Shown here: positions 1-8,514 of the stretch, piece after piece
Numbering within the stretch: position 1 is the first letter of the stretch
How the letters are laid out: every line of letters starts with the position of its first letter
Assembly (NCBI GenBank): GCA_943704525.1
Contig: CALSCQ010002306.1
Coordinates: 1 to 35,513, forward strand
DNA length: 35,513 nucleotides
Source of the DNA: Pigoraptor vietnamica
Lineage: Eukaryota; Opisthokonta; Filasterea
Reading direction: 5' to 3'
Program-made: the position numbers and the translations under genes
Notes under the pieces: model-generated
What the model saw: the letters and a program-made list of their open reading frames with translations, nothing else
Database searches by the model: none
Told to the model about the DNA's origin: nothing

Positions 1-113
<113 letters not shown>

Positions 114-237
114 ACTGTCAGTCACACACGCACGCACGCACGCAACGCAGCACACCGCAGTTGCAAGACGTTGCACTCTCCTCTTCCCAGAACCTTGGGT
201 CCGTGACGCAGCCAGTTTTTTATTTCTTTCTTTGAAG

Positions 238-1571
238 ATGCTGTCCCTTGCCTCCCGCAACGCCGTAAGGGCGGCATGCCGGTGCGTGTCAATTGCAGAG
301 GTTATGCGCGTGTGAATAGACAGCCTGCACACCCTGCAACTACCGCTCCCACTCGCGCGTTCAAGTATCGCCACCGCACTTGTCGCACATGGGCTTGTTG
401 TGACTTCTTCGCTGTTGCGTGCCGTTGATATATGTTGTCATCCCAGGGCTACGCGCGTGTCGCAGCCCGTGCGCCTTGCGAGCGGGAATGCTGCGAGCCC
501 CTATTCGAAGCCTTTTTTTGAGAAGGTGGGCGCGCGCGTGCGTGTTTATTATTCTGAGATGGAGAGACGACACACGGGAGAGAATGATGAAGTGTGTATC
601 GCTTCTCTTTCGCCACTTCGACCATGTAAACACGCGCACGCGAAAGCCCCGCGATCTTTTATGCTGGCACTCGCGCACAGCAGCGCATTGACTCTGTTGC
701 GGCTTTCTCTCCCCCGCAGAACCGCCTCTTGAACAGGCCGATGTCGCCGCACCTCACCATCTACAAGCCCCAGCTGACGTCGGTGCTCTCCATTACCCAC
801 CGCGGCACCGGCATCTTCCTCTCGCTGGGTGCGTTTGTCTCGTGTGTTTGAACATCTTGCAAGTAGCTTCAAAGACGCCCTCGTTACATTCCCTTCTCAC
901 CCTATTGTCTCACTTTGAAATCTGTCACGTGCAAGCTTAAAAGACGACGCCCTTTTCACTGCTTGTCTCGCTCTGAATCTGTTGCATGCGAGCCTAAAAG
1001 GCGCTGTGTAAGACTCCCTTCTCACTACTTGTCTCGCTTTGAACCTGTCGCATGCGAGCGTCAAACATGCTGTTGTATGACTCCCTTCTCACCCCATTGC
1101 CTTGCTTTGAACATCTGTCACCGCGCAATAGCGACGTCTGCCGGCGCCATCTTCATGCTTGCGGCGCCGGAGAAGCTCGAGCACTATGTGCAGCAGATCA
1201 AGGAGGCGAAGCTGCCCGCCATCATCCCGTTCGCCGCCAAGCTCGCGATTGCATGGCCCCTCGCGTACCACACGGCCAACGGCATTCGCCACTTGGTGAG
1301 AACTGCGTGCGTGCGTGCGTGCGTGCGGGTCTGTGTGCATGTGTGCGGAGTGTGCGTGCGTGTGCGTGTGCGTGCTGTGCGTGCCTCCGTGCGCTTGTGC
1401 GCCCCTGTTCGTTCCTATCGCCCCTTTTGCTTCCACCCTAACTCGCCTTTGGACGCCGTCACGCAGAACTGGGACCTCTCGCGTGGCCTGCAGCTGCCCC
1501 AGGTGTACCGCTCCGGCTACATTGTCCTCGGCGTGTCGACCCTCGCCGCCCTGATCATCGCCGCACAGTAG
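238..1571 (+). CDS. SDHC: Succinate dehydrogenase cytochrome b560 subunit (complex II subunit C)
   Basis: Membrane anchor subunit of mitochondrial succinate dehydrogenase, which binds haem b and ubiquinone in the inner membrane. My exon reading is 238-264, 720-828, 1132-1295 and 1467-1571, giving 134 residues with intron phases 0, 1 and 0. Donors are GTAAGG, GTGCGT and GTGAGA; all acceptors are AG. The protein carries the family signatures [21 protein letters not shown] and [13 protein letters not shown]; the last includes the haem-ligand histidine region. Three hydrophobic spans follow, as in SdhC. The first exon is only nine codons (MLSLASRNA); another donor (gag|gttatg, at about 300) would lengthen the presequence. 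The presequence is short for a mitochondrial protein. Intron 2 is filled by a tandem repeat. The 3' neighbour is convergent. Identification is firm; only the first exon is uncertain. Confidence 0.93.
265..719 (+). other. Intron 1 of SDHC
   Basis: The intron is 455 bp, runs from GTAAGG to a CT-rich tract ending CCCCCGCAG, and sits in phase 0. Small open frames in it have no recognisable protein. I see no RNA gene or other feature inside. Confidence 0.75.
891..1122. repeat. Tandem repeat inside SDHC intron 2
   Basis: Imperfect units of about 60-67 bp start near 891, 951, 1016 and 1083. Each begins with CCCTTCTCAC or a variant, then TTGTCTCGCTTTGAA-like sequence, then GCATGCGAGC. The fourth unit is partial and runs into the 3' splice region. 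A degenerate partial unit may precede 891. The array occupies most of intron 2 (829-1131). Confidence 0.85.
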
Positions 1572-1827
1572 AGTGCAAGTTGCCGTTTGTCGGCGTGTGT
1601 GCGCGTGTGCGCTGCTGCCGGTGTGCGAAAAGAGCGTGCGTTTTGTCGCTGGCGTCGTGGACTGAATTGAAGGTTGCGCTTGGATTTGCAAGAATGCGGC
1701 CGCGACTGTGCGTGTCTTCCTCCGCGCGTGTCGCTTGATGTGCGTGTACGAATGTGTCTTTCTCTCTTTACGGTGTCTCTTCTTGGTGAATGTCTTAATC
1801 TCTTCTCGGTGTGCGTGAGCATGTGTG

Positions 1828-2062
1828 TATCTGTGTGTGTCGGGTATGTGTGTAAGTGCGTGGGCGAGTCTGTGTAGGTCTCCCTGTGTGTGTGTCGGTA
1901 TGTGTGTAAGTGCGTGGGCGAGTCTGTGTAGGTCTCCTGTGTGTGTGTCAGGACTGTTGTGTATGTGCGTGGGCGAGTTTGTGTAGGCCTCTGTGTGTCA
2001 GGAGTGCAGTGTGCGTGGGCGACTTTGTGTAGGTCTCTGTGTAAGTCAGGAGTGCAGTGTAC
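1828..2062. repeat. GT-rich minisatellite between SDHC and the oxidoreductase gene
   Basis: Three to four diverged units of roughly 45-60 bp share the core GTGCGTGGGCGAGTCTGTGT followed by AGGTCTC. They lie in the 547-bp convergent gap 1572-2118, so they are in or near the 3' ends of both transcripts. Nothing else is recognisable in that gap. Confidence 0.8.
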
Positions 2063-2118
2063 GGTGTGGGTTTCAATACTCGTATTCAGCAATACTTAAT
2101 TTACAATTAAGCGCTCCC

Positions 2119-5100
2119 TCAGAACTCTTCCTTGTGGAAGGAAATGTAACAGTCGCCGCGGTGGCACTTCCCACCCACGAGATGCTCCGTTTGCACGTCG
2201 ACGACCGCCTTTCGCAACAGCTTCCCGAGGTCGTCCCTCCCGCAGTAAAACACGCCGAGCACGCGTGCGGCAGACTCATCGCGCGCAGAGTCGCGGCAGA
2301 TAAGCTCGAGACGCCGCTTGACGAGAGCCTTGAAGTCAGCAGCGCCGACGTACTTGCCGTCCGCGGGCACTTCGAATGAGGTGTGCGTGTCGCGCGGTGC
2401 GAGTTTGGCGCGAATGGCGGCGCCCGTTTTGAACTCGCGGTTGAGAAAGCAGGCGTTGTAGTCCTGATGGGATAAAGGGAGGCGTAAAGTGAGATTGCGA
2501 ACATGAACTTTGTTATCTCTCCAATGCATGCAACGCGCACACACGCACCACACAAACACGCACACACACACGCACCACACACAAACACGCACACACGCAC
2601 CACACACAAACACGCACACACACACGCACGCACACACGCACGCACACACACCAACAACGGCAACAACGGCAATACGAACCTTGTTAACGTCGTTCGCACC
2701 CGCTGTCCGCTCGCTGAGCCCGTTCGTCCCGTCGGCAATAACGTCATACGTCACCTTGGTGTATTCGATCGTCGACATGATCGCGACGAGCATCAGCGTG
2801 AACGGCGTCCCGATCTGCGCGAACCTGCGTCCCGTGTGCGGCGCAAAGCGGTGCAGGAAATATACCGTCCGCACGTACGAAAACACCGCAAGTAGTAGCG
2901 ACTGCGCCAGCAGCCCATAGAAGACCGCGAGGAATTCAGGGGACGAGTCGTCTTCCTCCTCAGCCGCGTGGTCCCAGCCCCACGCCGCAAGGCCGAGCCC
3001 GGCCGCGGCGAGAAGGAGAAAGACAGCTTCGACGACCATTTCTGTCGCGGCGTGGCGGACGCGCGCGCGCGTGTGCCGCGAGTGCCACAGGAGATGAATG
3101 CGATACGAGAGGGCGGCCAGTCGGGCGAGCGAGAGCGCGACGGTCAGCGAGGAGAGGACGAGGAAGACGGTGAAGACGGCCTTGTCGTATTCGAGCGACT
3201 GAAAGGCGTCGATGATCGTATACGCCCCGCTCAGCAGCGCCGTCAGCAGCGCAAACACAAACGTCAGCGCCACGGCATACGGGCCCGTGAGGAACCGCAA
3301 GTGCCGCGTCGTGCGGAACAAGTGCGCCGTCGCACCCGGCCACACGTCGCTCACGTGCGTCTCCTCCTCTTTCGCTCCCTCCCTCAACGACCCAATGCTC
3401 AGCACTGTCGACGCGCGCCGCAAAGGCGCAGGCAGGCTATCGGCCCCCTTCTTCTCGGTGTCTGCGGGCTTCGCGCCCACACCCGCGTCCCCGAGCAGTG
3501 CGTCAATCTCGGTCGCGCGCAGGTGGCAAATTTCTCTGAAGATGGACGTCATCGGAGTCACGCCGGCACCGGCGCCGACCAGCACGAGGTCGTCGAATCC
3601 GTCGTGTATCTGTGCGGGCGCGCCGTGCGGTCCGGACACGTCGATATCGAGCCGGACGAATCCTGCCGACGCGCGCTTTCGGAACTCCTCCGCGCCCTCA
3701 AACGCCTCGTTTCCCACCGCGTCACAAGTGCAGATACGCGCGCCGGCGGCGGCGAGGTCGAGCGCAAGCTGCCGCGTCCAGTCGCCCGATGCACCGATGA
3801 AGAAGATGAGCCGGTCGTCGGTGGGAGGAGACGCGATGCTGAACGGATGAAACTCGAGCCTCGACCGCCCGCGCGAGCGTACGAGCGCCGCCTGTCCCGG
3901 CACAAAGGTAAACCCCAGAGGTCGCGTGATGACGAGCTTTGAGAGGCGTGGCTGTGGCGGCGGTGGAGGTCCCGAGGGAGGTGCGCGGCCGGGCGCGGCC
4001 ATGACCACTTCGCACTCCTCTACGATGACACGCACGGGGTACGTGCCGTACCGGAACATCATGTCGACGGCGACGGCGCACGTGAGAAAGACGATGGGAA
4101 TCGCCACGTATGACGTCATCTTGCTCTGCGCGTGAATGCAGAGGAGTATGGCGAAGATGGGCGCGCAGATCCAGTGCGAGAGCCACAGGAAGGCCTTGTA
4201 CCGGCCGGAGGGTCCGCCGAGCAGGCGCTTGTACACCTTGTCACGAAACTCAAACGACGGCGTCAGCGCCGCGTGCACGCGTTCGCTGAGCGGCACGCGC
4301 GCGCCCTCCTCCCTCTTCGCAGCGCCGGCGTTGGAAGGGGCACGGCGGCAGAAGATGTAGATGGTCGAGAGCGTGACGATGACCGCGTACACAAATATCA
4401 GAATAGAGCCCGTAGTGACGAGGCAGACGAGAGGGCGCTCGTTGTCCTTGAACGTCCAGCAATAGCCCGTCACCCACGGAAAGAGATAGACGACCTTCCC
4501 GTTGACGTAATACGGGGTGTCGCCGCCATACATTGCAATGTCGATCGAGTGGCCGATCACGTGCCCGAGGGCAAACACGAAGCCCATCCACGCGAGGTAC
4601 TTGTGAAAGCGCGGCATGAATTCGCTCACGGGGATCGCCAGCCGCACGATTGGAATCGTCATTAGCACGCGACTGAACGTCCGCAGCGCGGTAATCGCGA
4701 GCAAGCACACGATGAGCGTCACCATGCGCCCACACGCCTTGGCAAAGGGGAGCGCCACGTTCACGGGTGAGGGAAGAGGGACGCCGACAGCGTCCGGCCG
4801 CGCGTACGTCCACGCGCCCCAGCACCCAAACAGAACGAGCGCGAGAAAGAAGAGGATCACAAACGTAAGTCTGGGAGCGGCGCGCAGAAAGTCCACCGTC
4901 CGCTGCACGGACGCGCGCAGCTTCAGCGTGTCGGCGTCGTCCAGTTGCAGTTGGGACATGACCGACAGGCGCCGTTGTCGTGGTGGGCACGGTGGAGGGA
5001 CAGCCTCTTCGGGAACAGCAGGTAGAAGGTCCGCGTGCGCCGTCGACGTGAGGGGTTCGATGACGCTCGACAGCGCGATCGACGACTCCCGTTCCATAAC

Positions 5101-5460
5101 CAAAGATCGCGCCGGCGGCATCGAATCCAAGTCAGACTCCGTCACAGACAGGCGCGGCAGTTTGGTCGACGACGTCTGCATGGTCAGAACGCGCATGTGT
5201 GCCTCGGCGTAGCGCTGCGACAGCGCCCTCTCGAGCGGCTTCGCCTTGTCGTAGCCATCGTCGACGACAGTTGACTCGCGCGAAGGGGAGTGTTGATGAG
5301 GGTCGTCGGAGTGGCATGGTTCGTCAGTACGAGAGGTATCTTGATTGCCATTGCGATAGCAGTCAGCAACGGCATTTCCCGATCCGTTTGCGGGTGTTGT
5401 GTCCGCGCGGGTTTTCGCTGTGCCTGTTAGATCGCCGAGCTCTATGTCGGTACTCTCCAT
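2119..5460 (-). CDS. Ferric reductase / NADPH oxidase family transmembrane flavocytochrome with split NAD domain
   Basis: Predicted membrane enzyme passing electrons from NAD(P)H through FAD and two haems to an acceptor across the membrane. Exons are 5460-2680 and 2463-2119 (1,041 residues). Residues 1-190 are polar and cytosolic. The ferric-reductase TM domain has the paired histidines: HKYLAWMGFVFALGH (about 286-300) and SHWICAPIFAILLCIH (about 426-441). Next come the FAD motif HPFSIAS (about 537) and the nucleotide motif VGAGAGVTPM (about 624). Instead of continuing directly, the NAD domain is interrupted by about 200 residues holding four hydrophobic spans (about 715-860). It then resumes with VYFLHRF and ends with GVFYCGRDDLGKLLRK and FHKEEF, typical of NOX/FRE C termini. 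Substrate (iron/copper or oxygen) cannot be told. The ATG at 5460 is chosen because a further upstream frame is only CA-repeat-encoded Thr/His. The 3' neighbour SDHC is convergent. Confidence 0.88.
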   Translation of the reverse strand: MESTDIELGDLTGTAKTRADTTPANGSGNAVADCYRNGNQDTSRTDEPCHSDDPHQHSPSRESTVVDDGYDKAKPLERALSQRYAEAHMRVLTMQTSSTKLPRLSVTESDLDSMPPARSLVMERESSIALSSVIEPLTSTAHADLLPAVPEEAVPPPCPPRQRRLSVMSQLQLDDADTLKLRASVQRTVDFLRAAPRLTFVILFFLALVLFGCWGAWTYARPDAVGVPLPSPVNVALPFAKACGRMVTLIVCLLAITALRTFSRVLMTIPIVRLAIPVSEFMPRFHKYLAWMGFVFALGHVIGHSIDIAMYGGDTPYYVNGKVVYLFPWVTGYCWTFKDNERPLVCLVTTGSILIFVYAVIVTLSTIYIFCRRAPSNAGAAKREEGARVPLSERVHAALTPSFEFRDKVYKRLLGGPSGRYKAFLWLSHWICAPIFAILLCIHAQSKMTSYVAIPIVFLTCAVAVDMMFRYGTYPVRVIVEECEVVMAAPGRAPPSGPPPPPQPRLSKLVITRPLGFTFVPGQAALVRSRGRSRLEFHPFSIASPPTDDRLIFFIGASGDWTRQLALDLAAAGARICTCDAVGNEAFEGAEEFRKRASAGFVRLDIDVSGPHGAPAQIHDGFDDLVLVGAGAGVTPMTSIFREICHLRATEIDALLGDAGVGAKPADTEKKGADSLPAPLRRASTVLSIGSLREGAKEEETHVSDVWPGATAHLFRTTRHLRFLTGPYAVALTFVFALLTALLSGAYTIIDAFQSLEYDKAVFTVFLVLSSLTVALSLARLAALSYRIHLLWHSRHTRARVRHAATEMVVEAVFLLLAAAGLGLAAWGWDHAAEEEDDSSPEFLAVFYGLLAQSLLLAVFSYVRTVYFLHRFAPHTGRRFAQIGTPFTLMLVAIMSTIEYTKVTYDVIADGTNGLSERTAGANDVNKVRIAVVAVVGVCACVCACVCVCVFVCGACVRVCVWCVCVCVFVWCVCARCMHWRDNKVHVRNLTLRLPLSHQDYNACFLNREFKTGAAIRAKLAPRDTHTSFEVPADGKYVGAADFKALVKRRLELICRDSARDESAARVLGVFYCGRDDLGKLLRKAVVDVQTEHLVGGKCHRGDCYISFHKEEF
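2464..2679 (-). other. GT-repeat intron of the oxidoreductase gene
   Basis: The donor follows AAC AAG (GTTCGT) and the acceptor is CCCTTTATCCCATCAG, phase 0. The intron is 216 nt, a multiple of three, and has no in-frame stop. Unspliced RNA would therefore encode about 72 extra Val/Cys-rich residues. Most of the intron is a GTGTGC/GTGTTT microsatellite. Splicing is favoured because the flanks join into a normal NOX-type C terminus. Confidence 0.8.
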
Positions 5461-5988
5461 AGTTGCGTGTGTGTGTGTGGGTCGCGTGTGTGTGTGCCTG
5501 TCTGTGTGCACCGGGGAGTGTGTTGTGTGTGGGTGTAGGTGTGTGTGTGGGTGTGTGTATGTGTGTGTATGCTGATGCGTATTCGCCGCGCGTGTGCTTT
5601 TCACAGTTGCGGACGTCGCACATCAGTCCTTTGTGAGAATTCCCATTGTTAGTAATTTTGTCCCACAAATTTCCAATTTCGTGTGGGTAACGTGAGGGTA
5701 ACCTTTAGTACAGTAACTTCCCTATTAAACCACATTCCACCAAGATGCCTTGCCGGGGTAACGGGAGAAATCCATGTCACTTTTAAAATTGAAAGCCTAC
5801 TTTTTGCAGAGGCACGTCACAAAAATTGACTCACTCGCACGCGGCCGGCACCTCAAACACAATACCTACATGTGCATTCGTCTTTTTATCTCGTTGCTCT
5901 TCCCTGCTACGCACGAAGCGCCTTCACCCTTCGTAGGTGTCGGCGACTCGTGACTGCGCGGAAATAGCCTCTCTGAATTCATCTGAGA
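5461..5988. promoter_or_regulatory. Divergent promoter region between the oxidoreductase and the 5989 gene
   Basis: The part next to the oxidoreductase (5463-5575) is a GT-rich microsatellite and probably its 5' UTR. From 5640 to 5840 the sequence becomes AT-richer than the surroundings. It holds three copies of GGGTAAC at 5685-5691, 5696-5702 and 5756-5762, a possible factor-binding motif. No TATA box or gene is clear. Confidence 0.45.
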
Positions 5989-7798
5989 ATGTTGCCGGAT
6001 GTAGTGAGCGATGCTCTCACACTCACCGCACCCGTACCGATATGGGTGCTCGCGCTCGCGTGTGCGTGGCTTATTGTGGTTTTTCTTCACCGGCGGCCGC
6101 TGATGCTCCTGACGGCGCTCTTCTATCTTGCGACCGCGGCGACATCTCGCGACGTCCGCTCCACGAGGAAGAACGCGCGGCTGCAGGTGCACATTGTGCG
6201 TTCGAAGGACCTCGACGACGTCGCGCGCGCCGAGCTATTCGTGCTCGCCAGCGACCTTGTCGACGTGAACATGGACCCGTCGCAGCGGATGGGAGAGCGT
6301 GCGAAGGAACGCGCGCTCTTCAGCGCGTATCTCGACGCCTTCGAATTCACTCTGATATTCCGGGACATGGTCGACGGCTCTCTCCGCGGCATGCTGTTGC
6401 TGTCACGCACCAAGTACGAGCGCGTGGGCTTTAGTCCCGTGACGGTGATCCAGGGCGGTCTCCTTCTCTTTCGCGAGCAGTACCGCGGGAGTGGCTTCGC
6501 GGTCCTCGTGATGGGCATGTTCTTCGTGCTCGAATTCCTTCGACACCCGCTGACGCCCTTCTACTTTGCGTTCAAGAGCTTCAGTTACAAGACGTACCTC
6601 AACACGATCACGACGTTTGATGAGGTGGGAACGGCGAAGGTCACTCTGGTGGCGAGATGGCGGGGCGTGCTGTCCATCGGATACATGCTGGCAACATACA
6701 CGCACGTGCATGGGCACAGTGTTGACGCACACACGCACGCACGCCAACGCTGACACCTTTTGCCTTCCCGCCGGTTCCGTTGCAGGTGTGGCCGCGCCAC
6801 GATCGCACCATCCCCGAATTCGAGAAGCGCATGATGGATGACACGGGCAGGTGCGTCGCGCGCTCGGGGGAGTCGTACGATCCCGCGACGTGCGTCGTCA
6901 ACCGCGAGTACTCTGCGCTGCACGCAACCATGGCGCCCATCACAGAAGAGGAGCTCGAAGACCCCCACATCCGCTATTTCAACACGGTGAATCCGGGGTG
7001 GCACAGGGGTCACCTTCTCGTCGTCCTCGCTAAGGTGTGTGGACGGCCCTCGCTGTGTGTCGATAGCATCAGTCGCATCCATTGGCGCCGGCCACGGTGC
7101 CTCGCACCAAATTATGCGCACACGCACGCCTCGCGCTGCACACATGGGAGTCAAAGCGTACCCGAACTTGCTCGCACGCGAGCACTCGGATAGCACGCAC
7201 GCACGATCTCGCGGCTACGCACACACTGGGGCGTGTGCTTTCAACCTTCCACTTACATGACGCTCGTTGCCTTACCGTCCGCTAGGCCAAACCCAAGGAC
7301 GTAGTCTATCTCATGTGGCGCGGTGTTAAGCGAGCTCTCGGTTTCGGCAAGGGAATACGGCGCGCGCACGGCAAGGTCGTCGCTGACCACGAGGACTTTG
7401 ACGTCGCGCGTCGGCGCGCGTCTCTCGCCACCACATCCGAAGCCCCGTCGACTCTCAGTCGCGACGACGGCGACGATGCAAACGCACCGGCCGACAGCAT
7501 CCCGAGCGTGTCGAACATTCGCCGGCGTAACAGCGCGCGATGGGAGTTTCACCACGTCATCAAACGCGACGCGCACATCGAGAGGCGAAGACCGTCGCTG
7601 GGACGGCGTCGTTCGTTCTCCGAGTCATCGCTGCGGCCAGCGCTTGAGCTCATGCTTGCGGCAGGTGCGCGTGCGAGTCCAGATGAAGTGGACATTCACG
7701 GCGACGACAGTGCGGACACGGCGGAGGGAACGCGGTCGAAGGAACGAACGCGATCATCGACCCCAGATAGTGGACACACGTCGCCTACCGAGCAATAA
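5989..7798 (+). CDS. Unrecognised membrane-anchored protein, three exons
   Basis: I do not recognise the family. My reading is exons 5989-6624, 6786-7034 and 7286-7798 (465 residues), all phase 0. Donors are GTGGGA and GTGTGT; acceptors are TTCCGTTGCAG and CCGTCCGCTAG. Residues 15-55 contain one or two hydrophobic spans, and another hydrophobic patch lies near 165-185. Exon 2 starts with a compact motif VWPRHDRTIPEFEKRM that looks conserved. The C-terminal 150 residues are Arg/Ser-rich and probably disordered. A second donor (GTGCAT at about 6709), also phase 0, would add about 28 residues before VWPRHD, so the exon 1 end is uncertain. The gene is divergent from the oxidoreductase. Confidence 0.7.
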
Positions 7799-8514
7799 TG
7801 TAAACTCGGCGGCGTATATTTGGGCGACAGACATGTGGTGCGGGACACTCGTGTACTGAGCGTCAGTACGATGGACGTCGCGTGGGCAGGGACTGGCCAG
7901 TGAGCGCGGTAACATATGTAACTTCGGGAAGCTCGTGCAGTGAGAGAGAGAGCGAGAGAGAGTGTGAGAGATTGAGTGTGTGTGTGTGTGTGATTATGGC
8001 CAGCTGTGCCACCGACCCACCGACCCACCGACACTTGACCAGAGGTCTTGCATGCAAGTCAGCTAGGTGCACAAGCAAAAGTCAACCTTAACTGGCCGCG
8101 CACATGTACACACCCACACGCCCACATACATGCGCGCGCACATACACACACATACACACACGGTACCGTACGACAGTAATTCGCATGAGCCCCTTCATTT
8201 GACCTTCAATTCCTGGCATCGCACGCGTTCAGGGCTGCCTCAGTGGCCAGCTCTGCCGCTTCCGAAAGCAGTTCACGCAAGAGATCGCCCAGTGGGAGCA
8301 CTGCCGCTTTGCGTGTCCGCACAAGAGCGACTTCAAACGCGTGAAGTTGATACCGCTCAGAAGCGGGCATACCAAATGACGGCGCACATCGTCCGCTGGA
8401 ACTTCACCGTTTCTCCCGTCAAGCCAGTTACAACTCATCACGTGATGACACATTGCATCTCTGCTATCGCATGCGCTTGGCCACCAGTGCAACGAAAGTC
8501 ATTTTTACTTATCA
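7799..8514. other. Intergenic stretch with GA, GT and CA microsatellites
   Basis: GA-rich sequence lies at about 7940-7970, GT at 7976-7992 and CA-rich sequence at 8105-8162. The only coding-like item is a short plus-strand frame ending at a TGA at 8377-8379, treated separately. No complete gene is visible. Confidence 0.6.
8230..8379 (+). pseudogene. Possible orphan exon or gene remnant
   Basis: After a potential acceptor (GCGTTCAG) there is an open frame of about 49 codons ending in TGA. It has protein-like composition, including QFTQEIAQWEHC followed by CPHKSDFKRVK, with spaced Cys and His residues. It has no start codon and no neighbouring exon I can join to it. It may be a 3' exon of an undetected transcript, a remnant, or chance. 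Confidence 0.2.

Noticed and set aside
915-1571. Long plus-strand frame covering SDHC exons 3 and 4
   Set aside because: It reads through intron sequence (tandem repeat and GT tract) and lacks the SDHC N terminus; the four-exon model fits the family better.
2968-3942. 324-codon plus-strand frame opposite the oxidoreductase gene
   Set aside because: Arg-rich shadow of a GC-rich coding strand; no domain pattern.
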